From JBBQWZ01 sp038210135 (lineage in GTDB: Bacteria; Acidobacteriota; Terriglobia; Bryobacterales; Bryobacteraceae), in the NCBI GenBank assembly GCA_038210135.1, contig JBBQWZ010000013.1, positions 1 through 64,000 of the forward strand: a stretch of 64,000 bases of DNA, in the 5' to 3' direction. The notes below the pieces were generated by a model. The model had not been told where the DNA came from and searched no databases. It saw only the letters and a program-made list of their open reading frames with translations. This document shows positions 15,014 through 23,941 of this stretch, in pieces. Position 1 is the first letter of the stretch; every line of letters begins with the position of its first letter. The translations under genes were made by a program, and so were the position numbers.

Positions 15014-16351
15014 ATGGACCTCCGCACCCTAATGGCGAAAGCATCTCCGGCGCGTAGCGGGGACGTGCTCGCCGGATTGGCGGCAGAGTCCGAAGAAGAA
15101 CGGACGCGTGCGCAAATCGCGCTTGCCGACGTGCCCTTGAAACGTTTCCTGACAGACCAGCTTGTTCCGTACGAAAACGACGAAGTGACGCGGCTGATCA
15201 TCGATACACACGATGCCGCCGTCTTCGCGCCGATCTCGCACCTGACCGTCGGAGAATTTCGCGAGTGGCTGCTTTCCGAGCCCGATCCGGGCGCGATCGC
15301 GCGAGGCCTGACTCCGGAGATGGTCGCAGCTGTCTCGAAGATCATGCGCTTGCAGGATCTGATCGCGGTCGCTGCCAAGTGTGAAGTGGTTACGCGTTTC
15401 CGGAATACCCTCGGCCTGCGCGGCCGTCTTTCGACGCGGCTGCAGCCGAACCATCCGACCGACGACCCGCGCGGAATCGCGGCCAGTATCCTCGACGGCT
15501 TGATGTATGGAAGTGGCGACGCAGTGATTGGGATCAATCCCGTTTCGGACAACGTTGCCGTGGTGGATTCCCTCCTGCGGCTGGTCGATACTCTGCGCGA
15601 ACGCTTCGAGATCCCAACGCAATCCTGCGTGCTTGGGCACGTCACCACCCAGATCAAGGCGATGGAGGCCGACGCTCCGGTGGATCTGGTTTTTCAATCC
15701 ATCGCCGGTACGGAAGCAGCCAATGCGAGCTTCGGAATCACATTAGCGTTGCTCCGGGAAGCACAGGACGCCGCGTTGAGCCTGGGTCGCGGCACGCTCG
15801 GAAATAACGTCATGTACTTCGAAACCGGGCAAGGCAGCGCGCAATCGGCGAACGCGCATCATGGCGTCGATCAACAAACTCTTGAAGCGCGAGCGTACGG
15901 GGTCGCGCGCGCCTTCTCGCCGTTGCTGGTGAACACGGTGGTCGGATTCATTGGCCCGGAATATCTGGCGGACGGAAAGCAGATCACGCGCGCGGGCCTT
16001 GAGGATCATTTCTGCGGCAAGCTGCTTGGACTCCCGATGGGTTGCGACATTTGTTACACCAACCATGCGGACGCGGATCAGGACGATATGGATGCGCTGC
16101 TAACGCTGCTCGGCGTGGCCGGCGTCAACTACATCATGGGAGTTCCGGGGAGTGACGATGTGATGCTCCATTATCAGAGCACTTCGTTCCACGATGCTCT
16201 GTACGCGCGCCGGGTGCTGAAGAAGCGTCCTGCGCCGGAGTTCGAGGCTTGGCTGCTTAAAATGGAGATAACGAATGAGCGCGGCGAACTGCGCAATTCC
16301 CAGGCGCTTCCAGCCGCATTTGAAAAGCTGATCGAGGCGCATGCTGGTTAA
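15014..16351 (+). CDS. eutB: Ethanolamine ammonia-lyase large subunit
   Basis: A 445-residue EutB: the adenosylcobalamin-dependent enzyme that converts ethanolamine to acetaldehyde and ammonia. Family blocks visible are LRGRLSTRLQPNHPTDDP, GDAVIGINPVSDN, the QSIAGTEAANASFG segment, YFETGQGSAQSANAHHGVDQQT and NHADADQDDMD. The TIM-barrel active-site region looks intact. The start is either ATG 15014 or the in-frame GTG two codons upstream. The gene overlaps eutC by 11 bases, so the two subunits are translationally coupled. No eut microcompartment shell, reactivase (EutA) or aldehyde dehydrogenase genes adjoin, so this is the stand-alone form. Confidence 0.97.
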   Translation: MDLRTLMAKASPARSGDVLAGLAAESEEERTRAQIALADVPLKRFLTDQLVPYENDEVTRLIIDTHDAAVFAPISHLTVGEFREWLLSEPDPGAIARGLTPEMVAAVSKIMRLQDLIAVAAKCEVVTRFRNTLGLRGRLSTRLQPNHPTDDPRGIAASILDGLMYGSGDAVIGINPVSDNVAVVDSLLRLVDTLRERFEIPTQSCVLGHVTTQIKAMEADAPVDLVFQSIAGTEAANASFGITLALLREAQDAALSLGRGTLGNNVMYFETGQGSAQSANAHHGVDQQTLEARAYGVARAFSPLLVNTVVGFIGPEYLADGKQITRAGLEDHFCGKLLGLPMGCDICYTNHADADQDDMDALLTLLGVAGVNYIMGVPGSDDVMLHYQSTSFHDALYARRVLKKRPAPEFEAWLLKMEITNERGELRNSQALPAAFEKLIEAHAG

Positions 16352-17066
16352 GGACCGCTGGGTAAAGCTGCGCGGATTAACTTCGGCGCGAATCGCGCTA
16401 GGCAATGCCGGTGGCGCTCTGCCGACCGCCGAGATCCTGACCTTCCGCCTGCAGCACGCGCAGGCGCGCGATGCGGTCCACGTCGCTATGGACGCGTCCA
16501 CTGTCGAACGCGAAGTCCGTTCGCTCGGCTTCGAGACGCTGCGCGCAAAAAGCGCCGCGCAAGACCGCGAAACCTACCTGCGGCGTCCGGACCTTGGACG
16601 CAAGCTCGCGAACGCGGAGGCGATTCCGCTCGGCGATTTCGATGTCGCGTTTGTCATCGCGGATGGGCTGTCCGCGCTGGCGATTCATCGCCATGCCGCG
16701 CCGCTGCTCGCGACTCTCATTCCGGAATTAGGCGATTGGCGAATCGCTCCGGTAGTGATTGTGGAACAAGCGCGGGTGGCCATCGGTGATGAGATCGCCG
16801 CGCGAATCGGTGCGGACCTCGTGGTCGTTCTCATTGGCGAACGCCCAGGTTTAAGCTCGCCGGATTCGCTTGGCATCTACCTGACCTGGGATCCGCGGCC
16901 GGAACGCACCGACGCTGAGCGAAATTGCATTTCGAACATCCGCGCTGGAGGCCTCTCCTACGCCGCCGCCGCGCACAAGCTCCTGTTCTTGATGAACGAA
17001 GCGCGGCGCCGGAAACTCTCTGGCGTGAATCTGAAAGAAGCCGCGGGTCAGACTTTGAGTGCGTAA
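16341..17066 (+). CDS. eutC: Ethanolamine ammonia-lyase small subunit
   Basis: A 241-residue EutC, the partner that completes the cobalamin-binding interface of ethanolamine ammonia-lyase. Diagnostic text includes LTSARIALGNAGGALPT, the DAVHVAMD strand, YLRRPDLGRKL, the ADGLSALA block, GERPGLSSPDSLGIYLTW and NCISNIRAGGLSY. The length is a little under that of the E. coli protein because the N-terminal extension is missing, as usual in non-enteric forms. It overlaps eutB by 11 bases and its own end overlaps the convergent pheT end by 19 bases, so transcripts from the two strands share their 3' ends. Confidence 0.96.
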   Translation: MLVKDRWVKLRGLTSARIALGNAGGALPTAEILTFRLQHAQARDAVHVAMDASTVEREVRSLGFETLRAKSAAQDRETYLRRPDLGRKLANAEAIPLGDFDVAFVIADGLSALAIHRHAAPLLATLIPELGDWRIAPVVIVEQARVAIGDEIAARIGADLVVVLIGERPGLSSPDSLGIYLTWDPRPERTDAERNCISNIRAGGLSYAAAAHKLLFLMNEARRRKLSGVNLKEAAGQTLSA

Positions 17067-19360
17067 CCAGCCACGCGCAACCCGTCGATAATCCGCACCC
17101 GGATCGCCGTGACTTCGTCGGAGGAAAGCGTATGGTCGGGCGCTCCGGCGGTGATGCGGAACGAAACGCTTTGCCTATTTTCCAGCGCAAACGTGCGCAG
17201 GAATTCCAGCGAAACGAGGTCCGCGCCAGCCAGTTCGCGGATCTTCCTCTCCATGTCGCCGACCAACTCGCGGAGTCCGGCGTGTACCGACAGATCAAAG
17301 GCGCTGGTTGGATACTTACGCAGCGGCTGATATTTCTTCAGCGTCGGATGCAGACGTTCCAGTTGCTGCAAATCCAAGTCGAGAATCGCCGCGCGGCCCG
17401 AATCCATCATTTTCGGATGCAGTTCAAAAAGGCGCCCGATCACTGCCGCGCCGATCTTCACGGTCGCTGTGCGATGCGGATGCTCGAAAGAGCGAGTCTC
17501 GGTGAGCGGAACGATTTCGCTACCCTTCAATAAGCAATTCGCTAAGCGCGTGAGTTCGCGCAAAGCCGCTTCACCGTTGTCGCGGGCATACAATGCCGCG
17601 ACGAAATGCGGACGCTCATCAGGCAGCCCCTCCGCGCGCTTATGAATTTCCTTGCCGATCTCGAAGAGGCGGAAGGTCTCGTAATGACGGGCGTTATCGT
17701 TTATGTTGCGCCACACGCGAGGCAGCAGGCTGGTGCGCAAATGCGTTTGGTCCGCGGCAATCGGATTGGTGACTTCCACGTGATCCGCCAAATCGAAATC
17801 GAACGAGCGAACCAGGTCCTCGTTGACGAATGAGTAGTTGTAGACCTCGGTGAAGCCTTGGGCGGCCGCCATTTCGCGGACCCTGCGATGAAACGCGCGC
17901 TCGGGATTGCCAACGGGCGGCTTCGCCGCAACCAACGGCGGTGCGGGATTGATCGTGCCATATCCGATCATGCGGCCGATTTCTTCGACCAGATCGTCTT
18001 TGATCGAAACGTCCTTGGTAGCGCGCCAACTCGGGACGGTGACGCGAAACACGCCGGTCGTGTGCGCATCGACACCAAACGCCAGGGCTTCGAGAATGCG
18101 CCGGACTTCGGTCGCCGGTACGACGCGACCCACTTTTCGATTCAGCCATTCGAGCGGCAGTTCGATAACCGGCGGTGCGGGCAACGGCTGATACACATCC
18201 GTGACGCCTCCAACAAGGCGAATTCCGGGGCAGACCAATTCAAGTAACTGGATCGCTCGTGCCAGTCCGCGGACCGTATTGGCGGGGTCCTGCGCCTTTT
18301 CGAAGCGCATCGACGCATCCGTGCGAAGCTTCAATCTCACCGAAGTCTTCCGCACGTTGATCGCTTCGAAATTCGCGCTTTCGAGAACGATGCGAGTCGT
18401 AGACGTGCCGATCGCGCTGTCCGCGCCGCCGATCACGCCGGCAACCGCGATGGGTCCCGCTTTATCGGCGATCACCAGGTTTGAAGGATCGAGCGCGTAG
18501 GATTCACCGTTCAGCGCCTGGATAGTTTCCCCAACACGCGCACCGCGGACGATGATTTCCCCGCCCCGGATTTTGTCCGCATCGAAGGCATGCATCGGCT
18601 GCGGCAGTTCCGCCAGAATCAAGTTCGTGACGTCAACAATGTTATTGATCGGATTCAGGCCCACGGCTTCCATGCGCTGCTGCAGCCAGAGCGGCGACGG
18701 ACCTACTCTTACGTTTTCGAAAACGAGCGCGCTGTAACGCGGGCAGCGTTCAAAGTCCTCGACGGTAACCCGAATGGCGGCGGCGCCGGACGGCAGAAGG
18801 CCAATGTTTACAGGGTCCACAAGTGGTAGGCCCGTGATTGCCGCAACCTCGCGAGCCATTCCATAGTGGCCCCACAGATCCGGCCTATGGGTCAGGGATT
18901 TGTTGTCAATTTCGATGACGGCGTCCGGCGCAAGCCGCGGATCGCCTTCGAATTCGACGATTCCGGAATGGTCGTTATTGATGCCGAGTTCCGCACCGCT
19001 CGCGAGCATGCCGTCGCTTTCGACGCCTTCGAGCGTAATCTTGCCGATCGCCTTCCCGTTCGGCAGCACCGAGCCCGCGGGCACGTAGATCGTAGTGATA
19101 CCAGGACGGCAATTCGCCGCGCCACACACCACGGTCTTGGTTCCGTACCTCTTCGTTTCGACGACCGCTTTCCGGTTGTGTGTCTCGCCAAGCGACTGTA
19201 CGGAGATCACCTTCGCGACATCGACCGACGCGAGAACCTCGCCCCAGGTCTCCGCGCCTTCGCATTCGGCGGTGTGTATCGTGATCAGCCGGCCGAGTTC
19301 TTGGGCGGACAAATCGAGGCTCGGAATCATGTCACGCAGCCAGTTGTGTGAGAACTTCAT
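17048..19360 (-). CDS. pheT: Phenylalanine-tRNA ligase beta subunit
   Basis: A 770-residue PheT with the full bacterial layout: N-terminal B1 segment (MKFSHNWLRDMIPSLDL), EMAP-like tRNA-binding domain (VVCGAANCRPGI ... LASGAELGINNDHSGI), B3/B4 editing domain, B5 domain, catalytic-like core and the C-terminal anticodon-binding FDX-ACB domain ending in GYALKV. It forms an alpha2-beta2 enzyme with PheS. The start at 19360 is two bases after the pheS stop and gives the family N-terminus; the frame is open further upstream, into pheS, and that extension is not coding. Tight coupling to pheS indicates one operon. Confidence 0.97.
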   Translation of the reverse strand: MKFSHNWLRDMIPSLDLSAQELGRLITIHTAECEGAETWGEVLASVDVAKVISVQSLGETHNRKAVVETKRYGTKTVVCGAANCRPGITTIYVPAGSVLPNGKAIGKITLEGVESDGMLASGAELGINNDHSGIVEFEGDPRLAPDAVIEIDNKSLTHRPDLWGHYGMAREVAAITGLPLVDPVNIGLLPSGAAAIRVTVEDFERCPRYSALVFENVRVGPSPLWLQQRMEAVGLNPINNIVDVTNLILAELPQPMHAFDADKIRGGEIIVRGARVGETIQALNGESYALDPSNLVIADKAGPIAVAGVIGGADSAIGTSTTRIVLESANFEAINVRKTSVRLKLRTDASMRFEKAQDPANTVRGLARAIQLLELVCPGIRLVGGVTDVYQPLPAPPVIELPLEWLNRKVGRVVPATEVRRILEALAFGVDAHTTGVFRVTVPSWRATKDVSIKDDLVEEIGRMIGYGTINPAPPLVAAKPPVGNPERAFHRRVREMAAAQGFTEVYNYSFVNEDLVRSFDFDLADHVEVTNPIAADQTHLRTSLLPRVWRNINDNARHYETFRLFEIGKEIHKRAEGLPDERPHFVAALYARDNGEAALRELTRLANCLLKGSEIVPLTETRSFEHPHRTATVKIGAAVIGRLFELHPKMMDSGRAAILDLDLQQLERLHPTLKKYQPLRKYPTSAFDLSVHAGLRELVGDMERKIRELAGADLVSLEFLRTFALENRQSVSFRITAGAPDHTLSSDEVTAIRVRIIDGLRVAGYALKV

Positions 19361-19362
19361 GG

Positions 19363-20391
19363 TTAGAACTGCCTCAGAAAGCGCAGATCGCCGCTCATCA
19401 AAAGTCGAATATCGTCGATCGCATAGCGCATCATCGCCAATCGGGTAAGCCCCAGGCCGAACGCGAATCCGCCCCATTCCTCAGGGTCGATCCCGCCGCT
19501 GCGCAGAACGTTGGGATGCACCAATCCACAGGGTAAAAGCTCTACCCAACCGCTCTGTTTGCAAACCGGGCAGCCGGAGCCGCCGCAGATCAGGCATTGA
19601 ATATCGAGCTCGAAGCCGGGTTCGACGAAGGGGAAAAAGCCAGGCCGCAAACGCACCGTCACTTCGCGTTTGAAGATCGAACCCAGCAGAGTCTTCATGA
19701 AGTAGATCAGGTTCGCAACCGAGACGTCGCGGTCAATCATCATGCCTTCGAGCTGGTAGAACGTATGTTCGTGCGACGCATCCACCTCTTCATTGCGGAA
19801 CACGCGGCCCGGGGCGATCATGCGCAGCGGCGGTCCAAGACGTTCCATGCCCCGGACCTGCACTGGAGACGTATGGGTGCGCAACAGATTTCCGCCTTGC
19901 AGCCAGAACGTGTCCTGCATATCGCGTGCCGGATGCGACGGGGGAATGTTCAGCGCGTCGAAGTTGTAATACTCGGTCTCGACTTCGGGTCCGTCGAGGA
20001 CGGCGAATCCCAGCGAGACAAACAGATCCTCGATTTCAGATTGAATTTGCGTCACCGGATGAATGCTGCCGGGGCGAATGCCGGGCGCGGGGATCGTCAG
20101 GTCCAGCCATTCGGCGTTGAGCCGAAGGTTCAACGCGGCGGCTTCAAACACGGCTTTACGCGCATCCAGCCGCGCTTCCAGATCCTGTTTGGCACTGTTC
20201 AGGAGCTTGCCCAGGCTGGAGCGTTGCTCCGGAGTGAGCTTACCAAATTCTTTGCTGATCTCAGCGAGCTTTCCTTTGCGCCCAAGCGCGTCGACGCGCA
20301 CCGTCTCGAGAGCTTCGAGAGTGGCTGCCGCCTCGATGCCGGCCAGTGCCGCAGCATGCAATTGCGAAATTCGTTCTTCCATTAAGTCCAC
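19363..20391 (-). CDS. pheS: Phenylalanine-tRNA ligase alpha subunit
   Basis: A 342-residue PheS. It has an N-terminal coiled-coil arm (about 1-90, DALGRKGKLAEISKEFGKL) and the class II catalytic domain: motif 2 RVFRNEEVDASHEHTFYQLEG and motif 3 GFAFGLGLTRLAMMRY. The C-rich loop CLICGGSGCPVCKQSGW is typical of many bacterial PheS. It activates phenylalanine and acylates tRNA-Phe with PheT. The first ATG (20391) or the one three codons later may start translation. It lies 27 bases after the ankyrin gene, so pheST may be transcribed with the two upstream genes; I saw no attenuator or T-box leader. Confidence 0.97.
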   Translation of the reverse strand: MDLMEERISQLHAAALAGIEAAATLEALETVRVDALGRKGKLAEISKEFGKLTPEQRSSLGKLLNSAKQDLEARLDARKAVFEAAALNLRLNAEWLDLTIPAPGIRPGSIHPVTQIQSEIEDLFVSLGFAVLDGPEVETEYYNFDALNIPPSHPARDMQDTFWLQGGNLLRTHTSPVQVRGMERLGPPLRMIAPGRVFRNEEVDASHEHTFYQLEGMMIDRDVSVANLIYFMKTLLGSIFKREVTVRLRPGFFPFVEPGFELDIQCLICGGSGCPVCKQSGWVELLPCGLVHPNVLRSGGIDPEEWGGFAFGLGLTRLAMMRYAIDDIRLLMSGDLRFLRQF

Positions 20392-20418
20392 TTGTCCAGA
20401 TGAAGTGCAAGCCTGCGC

Positions 20419-21081
20419 CTAGCCCAGCGACGGCCCGCGCGATTCGAGAAAATCCACCACCGCCTGATGACCTTTGGTCAGCGCCAGGTCGAGAGGCAAT
20501 TGTTGATTGTCGGCCCGGGCGCCGGTGTCCGCTCCGCCATCGACCAACGCTTTCACCATCTCCGCGTCGCCGTTCGCGGCGGCGGAGTGCAGCGGCGTCC
20601 AGCCGCCATGTTGCTGCGCGTTCGGATCGGCTCCGCGCTCGAGTAGCAAAGTAACAATGGGCAAGCTTCGACCCGCCGCCGCGGCATGCAGAGGCATGTT
20701 TTTCATTGCATTGGTCGAGCGCGCGTTGACGATCGCGCCCTTATTCAACAGCTCTCGTGCGGCATCCTCGTGACCGAAAAATGCAGCCAGATGCAACGCG
20801 GTCCAACCGTCCCGGCTGAGCAGAGTCGTCAGGCTCTTATTGCCGACGAGTTGATCCGCGATCGACTCCGTGCGCCCGAGCATGGCCGCCGCAAAGATAT
20901 CGACGTCGGCGCCGCGCGTCTCCAGAAGGACTGTGATCTCAGGCTTCCGCAAGTACGCGGAAAACGCGAGCGCGCTGGTGCCCTGATCGTTCCTCGCGTT
21001 GGCGAGCGCCGGATCCGTATCGAGAAGGGCAGCCACGCGCGCCGGATCGCCGGACTGGATTGCTTCGAAAATCGGTGTCAT
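20419..21081 (-). CDS. Ankyrin repeat protein
   Basis: A 220-residue cytoplasmic protein made almost entirely of about six ankyrin repeats, with the typical GxTALHxAAxxGH and LLxxGAxxNA spacing (for example DGWTALHLAAFFGHEDAARELL and GWTPLHSAAANGDAEMVKALV, each split here only for reading). It has no signal peptide or enzymatic domain. Ankyrin proteins act in protein-protein contacts; the partner is unknown. Its ATG overlaps the stop of the preceding 152-residue gene (ATGA), so these two are translationally coupled and precede pheS closely. Confidence 0.88.
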   Translation of the reverse strand: MTPIFEAIQSGDPARVAALLDTDPALANARNDQGTSALAFSAYLRKPEITVLLETRGADVDIFAAAMLGRTESIADQLVGNKSLTTLLSRDGWTALHLAAFFGHEDAARELLNKGAIVNARSTNAMKNMPLHAAAAGRSLPIVTLLLERGADPNAQQHGGWTPLHSAAANGDAEMVKALVDGGADTGARADNQQLPLDLALTKGHQAVVDFLESRGPSLG

Positions 21082-21536
21082 GCGCGAATGTACAAAGTCT
21101 CCGCTTCGACGACTTCATGTGCAAGATGGTTGATGTAAAACAACAGCGCGGCGCGCGGATACTTTTCCTGAAACGCGTCGAAGGCCTTGTCCTGCCAGCC
21201 TTCCGTCAGGTAGTCCACCACCTTGGTGTCCTTCGCGAAAAAGCCGTCCTCGTGGGGAATCCCGAGATGATCGAGCACCGCCTTGATCATGTCCATGTGC
21301 GAAATCAGGATCGCTTGAGAAAGTTCGGTGGCGAACTCCTCGTCCTTTTCGCCGACGCGGGCCCATAGGCGCGGCGCAGCCTTGCGTAGCGTCTCCGAGT
21401 TCATCTTCGCCAGATGCATGCGGACTTTCATTCGCTCATAGATCTGGTACGTCTTGAGCTTGCCTATCGAAATGGTGCGGAGCAGTTGCGAGAACGTATC
21501 TTCACCGAGCCCCTGAAAGATGCCGGAAAGCTGCAT
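21078..21536 (-). CDS. Conserved-looking protein of unknown function
   Basis: A 152-residue, mostly helical soluble protein that I cannot place in a family. Features seen: a start MQLSGIFQGLGEDTFSQLL, a basic RMKVRMHLAKMN segment, a central LSQAILISHMDMIKAVLDHLGI helix pair, and a C-terminal FYINHLAHEVVEAETLYI helix. The start at 21536 is preferred over an upstream in-frame codon at 21578, which would extend into the purA promoter side. It is coupled by ATGA to the ankyrin gene, and both precede pheST, while purA is divergent. Confidence 0.75.
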   Translation of the reverse strand: MQLSGIFQGLGEDTFSQLLRTISIGKLKTYQIYERMKVRMHLAKMNSETLRKAAPRLWARVGEKDEEFATELSQAILISHMDMIKAVLDHLGIPHEDGFFAKDTKVVDYLTEGWQDKAFDAFQEKYPRAALLFYINHLAHEVVEAETLYIRA

Positions 21537-21607
21537 TATTCGACATTGTAGCGTGATGGCGCGTGTCAGCGCACACAAATGCGTACAATAAAAGGTTTGG
21601 TCTATTC

Positions 21608-22912
21608 ATGAGCAACATCATTGTGTTGGGTGCGCAGTGGGGAGACGAAGGAAAAGGCAAAGTCGTCGACCTTTTTGCGGAGCGCTTCGATATTGTCGCG
21701 CGCTATCAAGGCGGGCATAACGCTGGCCATACGGTTTACATTGGCGAAACCAAATATGTCTTGAAGCTGATCCCAAGCGGGATTCTACGGCCGGGTGTCA
21801 CCGCCGTGATCGGAAACGGCGTGGTCATCGATCTCGCCGCTTTGCTTGAGGAGATGAAGACGCTCGGAACCGCCGGGATTGCGGTCGAGAAGCAGTTGCG
21901 GATCAGCAATCGCGCGCACGTTATTTTCCCATTCCATCGCCTGGTGGAGAAAATGTCGGAAGCGCGGGAGGGCAGGATCTCAATCGGCACCACTTCGCGC
22001 GGCATCGGGCCCTGCTACGAAGACAAGATCGGGCGCCGCGGAATCCGTATCGCCGATCTGTACAATACCGAAAGTTTTTGCGCCTTTTACGACGCGCTTG
22101 CCGAAGACAAACAACTTCTGGCCAAGACCTTCGGAATTGACGAAGACATTGACTACGGGGCCATCCGCGATCAGTATCTGCAAATGGCGGAGCGCATCAA
22201 GCCCATGGTGTGCGACACCGCGTATTTTCTCGGCCAACAGATCCGCGCCGGCAAGCGCGTCCTGTTCGAGGGCGCGCAGGGAACCATGCTCGACATCGAT
22301 CACGGCACCTATCCCTTCGTCACCTCGTCGAGCGCCAGCGCCGGCGGAGCCTGCACCGGCACCGGCGTGCCGCCGCAAAAAATCGATGGCGTCATCGGCG
22401 TTTCGAAGGCCTATATTACGCGTGTCGGATCCGGTCCGTTCCCCACCGAGAGCCACGACGAAGTGGGCGAAATGATCCGCAAAATCGGCAAGGAATTCGG
22501 CGCCGTCACCGGCCGTCCGCGCCGAACGGGCTGGTTCGACGTACCGCTGCTTCGCTACACGGCGACGGTGAATGGCTTCGACAGTCTTCTGATTACGAAG
22601 TTGGATGTCCTCGACACCCTGAAATCGATTCCGGTCTGCGTTGGATACAAGATCCACGGCAAGCTCGTGGACGAAATGCCGGCAACGTTCAAAGAATTGG
22701 AAACGATCGAACCGGTTTACGAGACACTCCCAGGCTGGGAGCAAAGCACGCGCGATATCACGGATTTCCAGAAGCTGCCCGCGAAAGCGCGCGCCTATTT
22801 GGATTTCCTCCAATTCAACACGGGCGTCGAAGTCGGCGGCGTATCGACGGGCCCGGAACGCAACGAAACTATCGTGCTGCCCGGCTCGAACCTGGCTCGG
22901 CTGATCGGTTGA
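21608..22912 (+). CDS. purA: Adenylosuccinate synthetase
   Basis: A 434-residue PurA that makes adenylosuccinate from IMP, aspartate and GTP. Motifs: GAQWGDEGKGKVVD at the N-terminus (GTP/IMP binding), GGHNAGHTV, GTTSRGIGPCYEDKIGRRGIR (split motif, IMP/Arg region), FEGAQGTMLDIDHGTYPFVTSS and the aspartate-loop GVSTGPERNETI. Length matches the family. The ATG at 21608 begins with the expected MSNIIVLGAQWG; the frame upstream is not needed. It is monocistronic by position, divergent from the ankyrin-pheST group and convergent with murB, which ends 12 bases away. Confidence 0.98.
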   Translation: MSNIIVLGAQWGDEGKGKVVDLFAERFDIVARYQGGHNAGHTVYIGETKYVLKLIPSGILRPGVTAVIGNGVVIDLAALLEEMKTLGTAGIAVEKQLRISNRAHVIFPFHRLVEKMSEAREGRISIGTTSRGIGPCYEDKIGRRGIRIADLYNTESFCAFYDALAEDKQLLAKTFGIDEDIDYGAIRDQYLQMAERIKPMVCDTAYFLGQQIRAGKRVLFEGAQGTMLDIDHGTYPFVTSSSASAGGACTGTGVPPQKIDGVIGVSKAYITRVGSGPFPTESHDEVGEMIRKIGKEFGAVTGRPRRTGWFDVPLLRYTATVNGFDSLLITKLDVLDTLKSIPVCVGYKIHGKLVDEMPATFKELETIEPVYETLPGWEQSTRDITDFQKLPAKARAYLDFLQFNTGVEVGGVSTGPERNETIVLPGSNLARLIG

Positions 22913-22924
22913 GCGTTCGCCAAA

Positions 22925-23872
22925 TCAAAAACCGATGAACTGAACTTCCTCTTCGAGGCTCAGACCGAACTGCGCGTCGACGCGGCGTTTCAACTCTTCG
23001 AGGATCCGGCACACTTGCTCCGCCGTGCCGCCGCCGGCATTGTAGATCAGATTCGCGTGATACGCCGCGACTTCGATGCCGCCGTCTTTCATTCCCTTCG
23101 CGCCCACTTGTTCGAGGAACCAGGCGCTCGCGATCTTGCCTTCGCGGACCACTTTTTCAGGAACCCTCTCGCGCAGCGACGGGGACAAATCCGCCGCGAG
23201 GATGTTCTTGAAAATGCTGCCGGCGCACTTCATCGTGAGCGGAAACTTCTCGTCGCGAGTTCGTTGAATCTCATCCGCTTCGCGCTTCAGCTCCGCTGCA
23301 TCTCCCGCCGGAAAATCCAAATCGGCGGAAAACACGATCCAATCCTTGTGCTTCTTGAAGATGCTCTCGCGATAGTGAAATTCGCACGCCGCGTTGTCGA
23401 ACTCGCGAACTTCCTCGCCATCGAAGAAACGTACGCTCCGCACGCTCTCGTGAATGGAATGCCCGTAGGCGCCTGCGTTTCCGTAGATCGCGCCCCCCAC
23501 CCAGCCGGGAATTCTCTTCATCGTGTGGATTCCAGCCAGGCCGTTCGCGATGCTCACATCCACCAATTCTTCAAGATCGGCTCCGGCTTCCGCCCGGATC
23601 CGCGAACCGTACACCGCAATTTCGCCCGCCACAAATCGCAGCACGATTCCTCGAAATCCATCATCGTGAACCACCAGATTGCTTCCCCCACCGATCACGG
23701 TGTGCGGCAAGCCAGCCTGCACCAATTCGTCGCGAGCCGCGGCGAAAGACTCTTCGGATGATGCATCCACCAGCGCGTCCGCGGGACCGCCGATGCCGAA
23801 CCGGGTATAGTGACTGAGCAGGGCATTTGGGGTGACTGTCAACCCGGGAATTCGGGTGAGACGGGAGAGCAT
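22925..23872 (-). CDS. murB: UDP-N-acetylenolpyruvoylglucosamine reductase
   Basis: A 315-residue MurB, the NADPH- and FAD-dependent second step of UDP-MurNAc synthesis. FAD-binding PP-loop region: NALLSHYTRFGIGGPADAL and VIGGGSNLVVHDDGFRG. Substrate-site markers are GIPGWVGGAI-like RIPGWVGGAIYGNAGAYG, EFHYRESIFK and CAGSIFKN (the active-site serine position). The final block AYHANLIYNAGGGTAEQV and the absence of the long type I C-terminal insertion place it among type II enzymes. It is divergent from the DUF2461 gene. No other mur genes adjoin. Confidence 0.96.
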   Translation of the reverse strand: MLSRLTRIPGLTVTPNALLSHYTRFGIGGPADALVDASSEESFAAARDELVQAGLPHTVIGGGSNLVVHDDGFRGIVLRFVAGEIAVYGSRIRAEAGADLEELVDVSIANGLAGIHTMKRIPGWVGGAIYGNAGAYGHSIHESVRSVRFFDGEEVREFDNAACEFHYRESIFKKHKDWIVFSADLDFPAGDAAELKREADEIQRTRDEKFPLTMKCAGSIFKNILAADLSPSLRERVPEKVVREGKIASAWFLEQVGAKGMKDGGIEVAAYHANLIYNAGGGTAEQVCRILEELKRRVDAQFGLSLEEEVQFIGF

Positions 23873-23941
23873 GCAGTTTCAGTATAGAGGCGGCTGTTCG
23901 GATCCCAGAGTGCGTTCGCACTCGCGGAAGGAGCATTTGAA

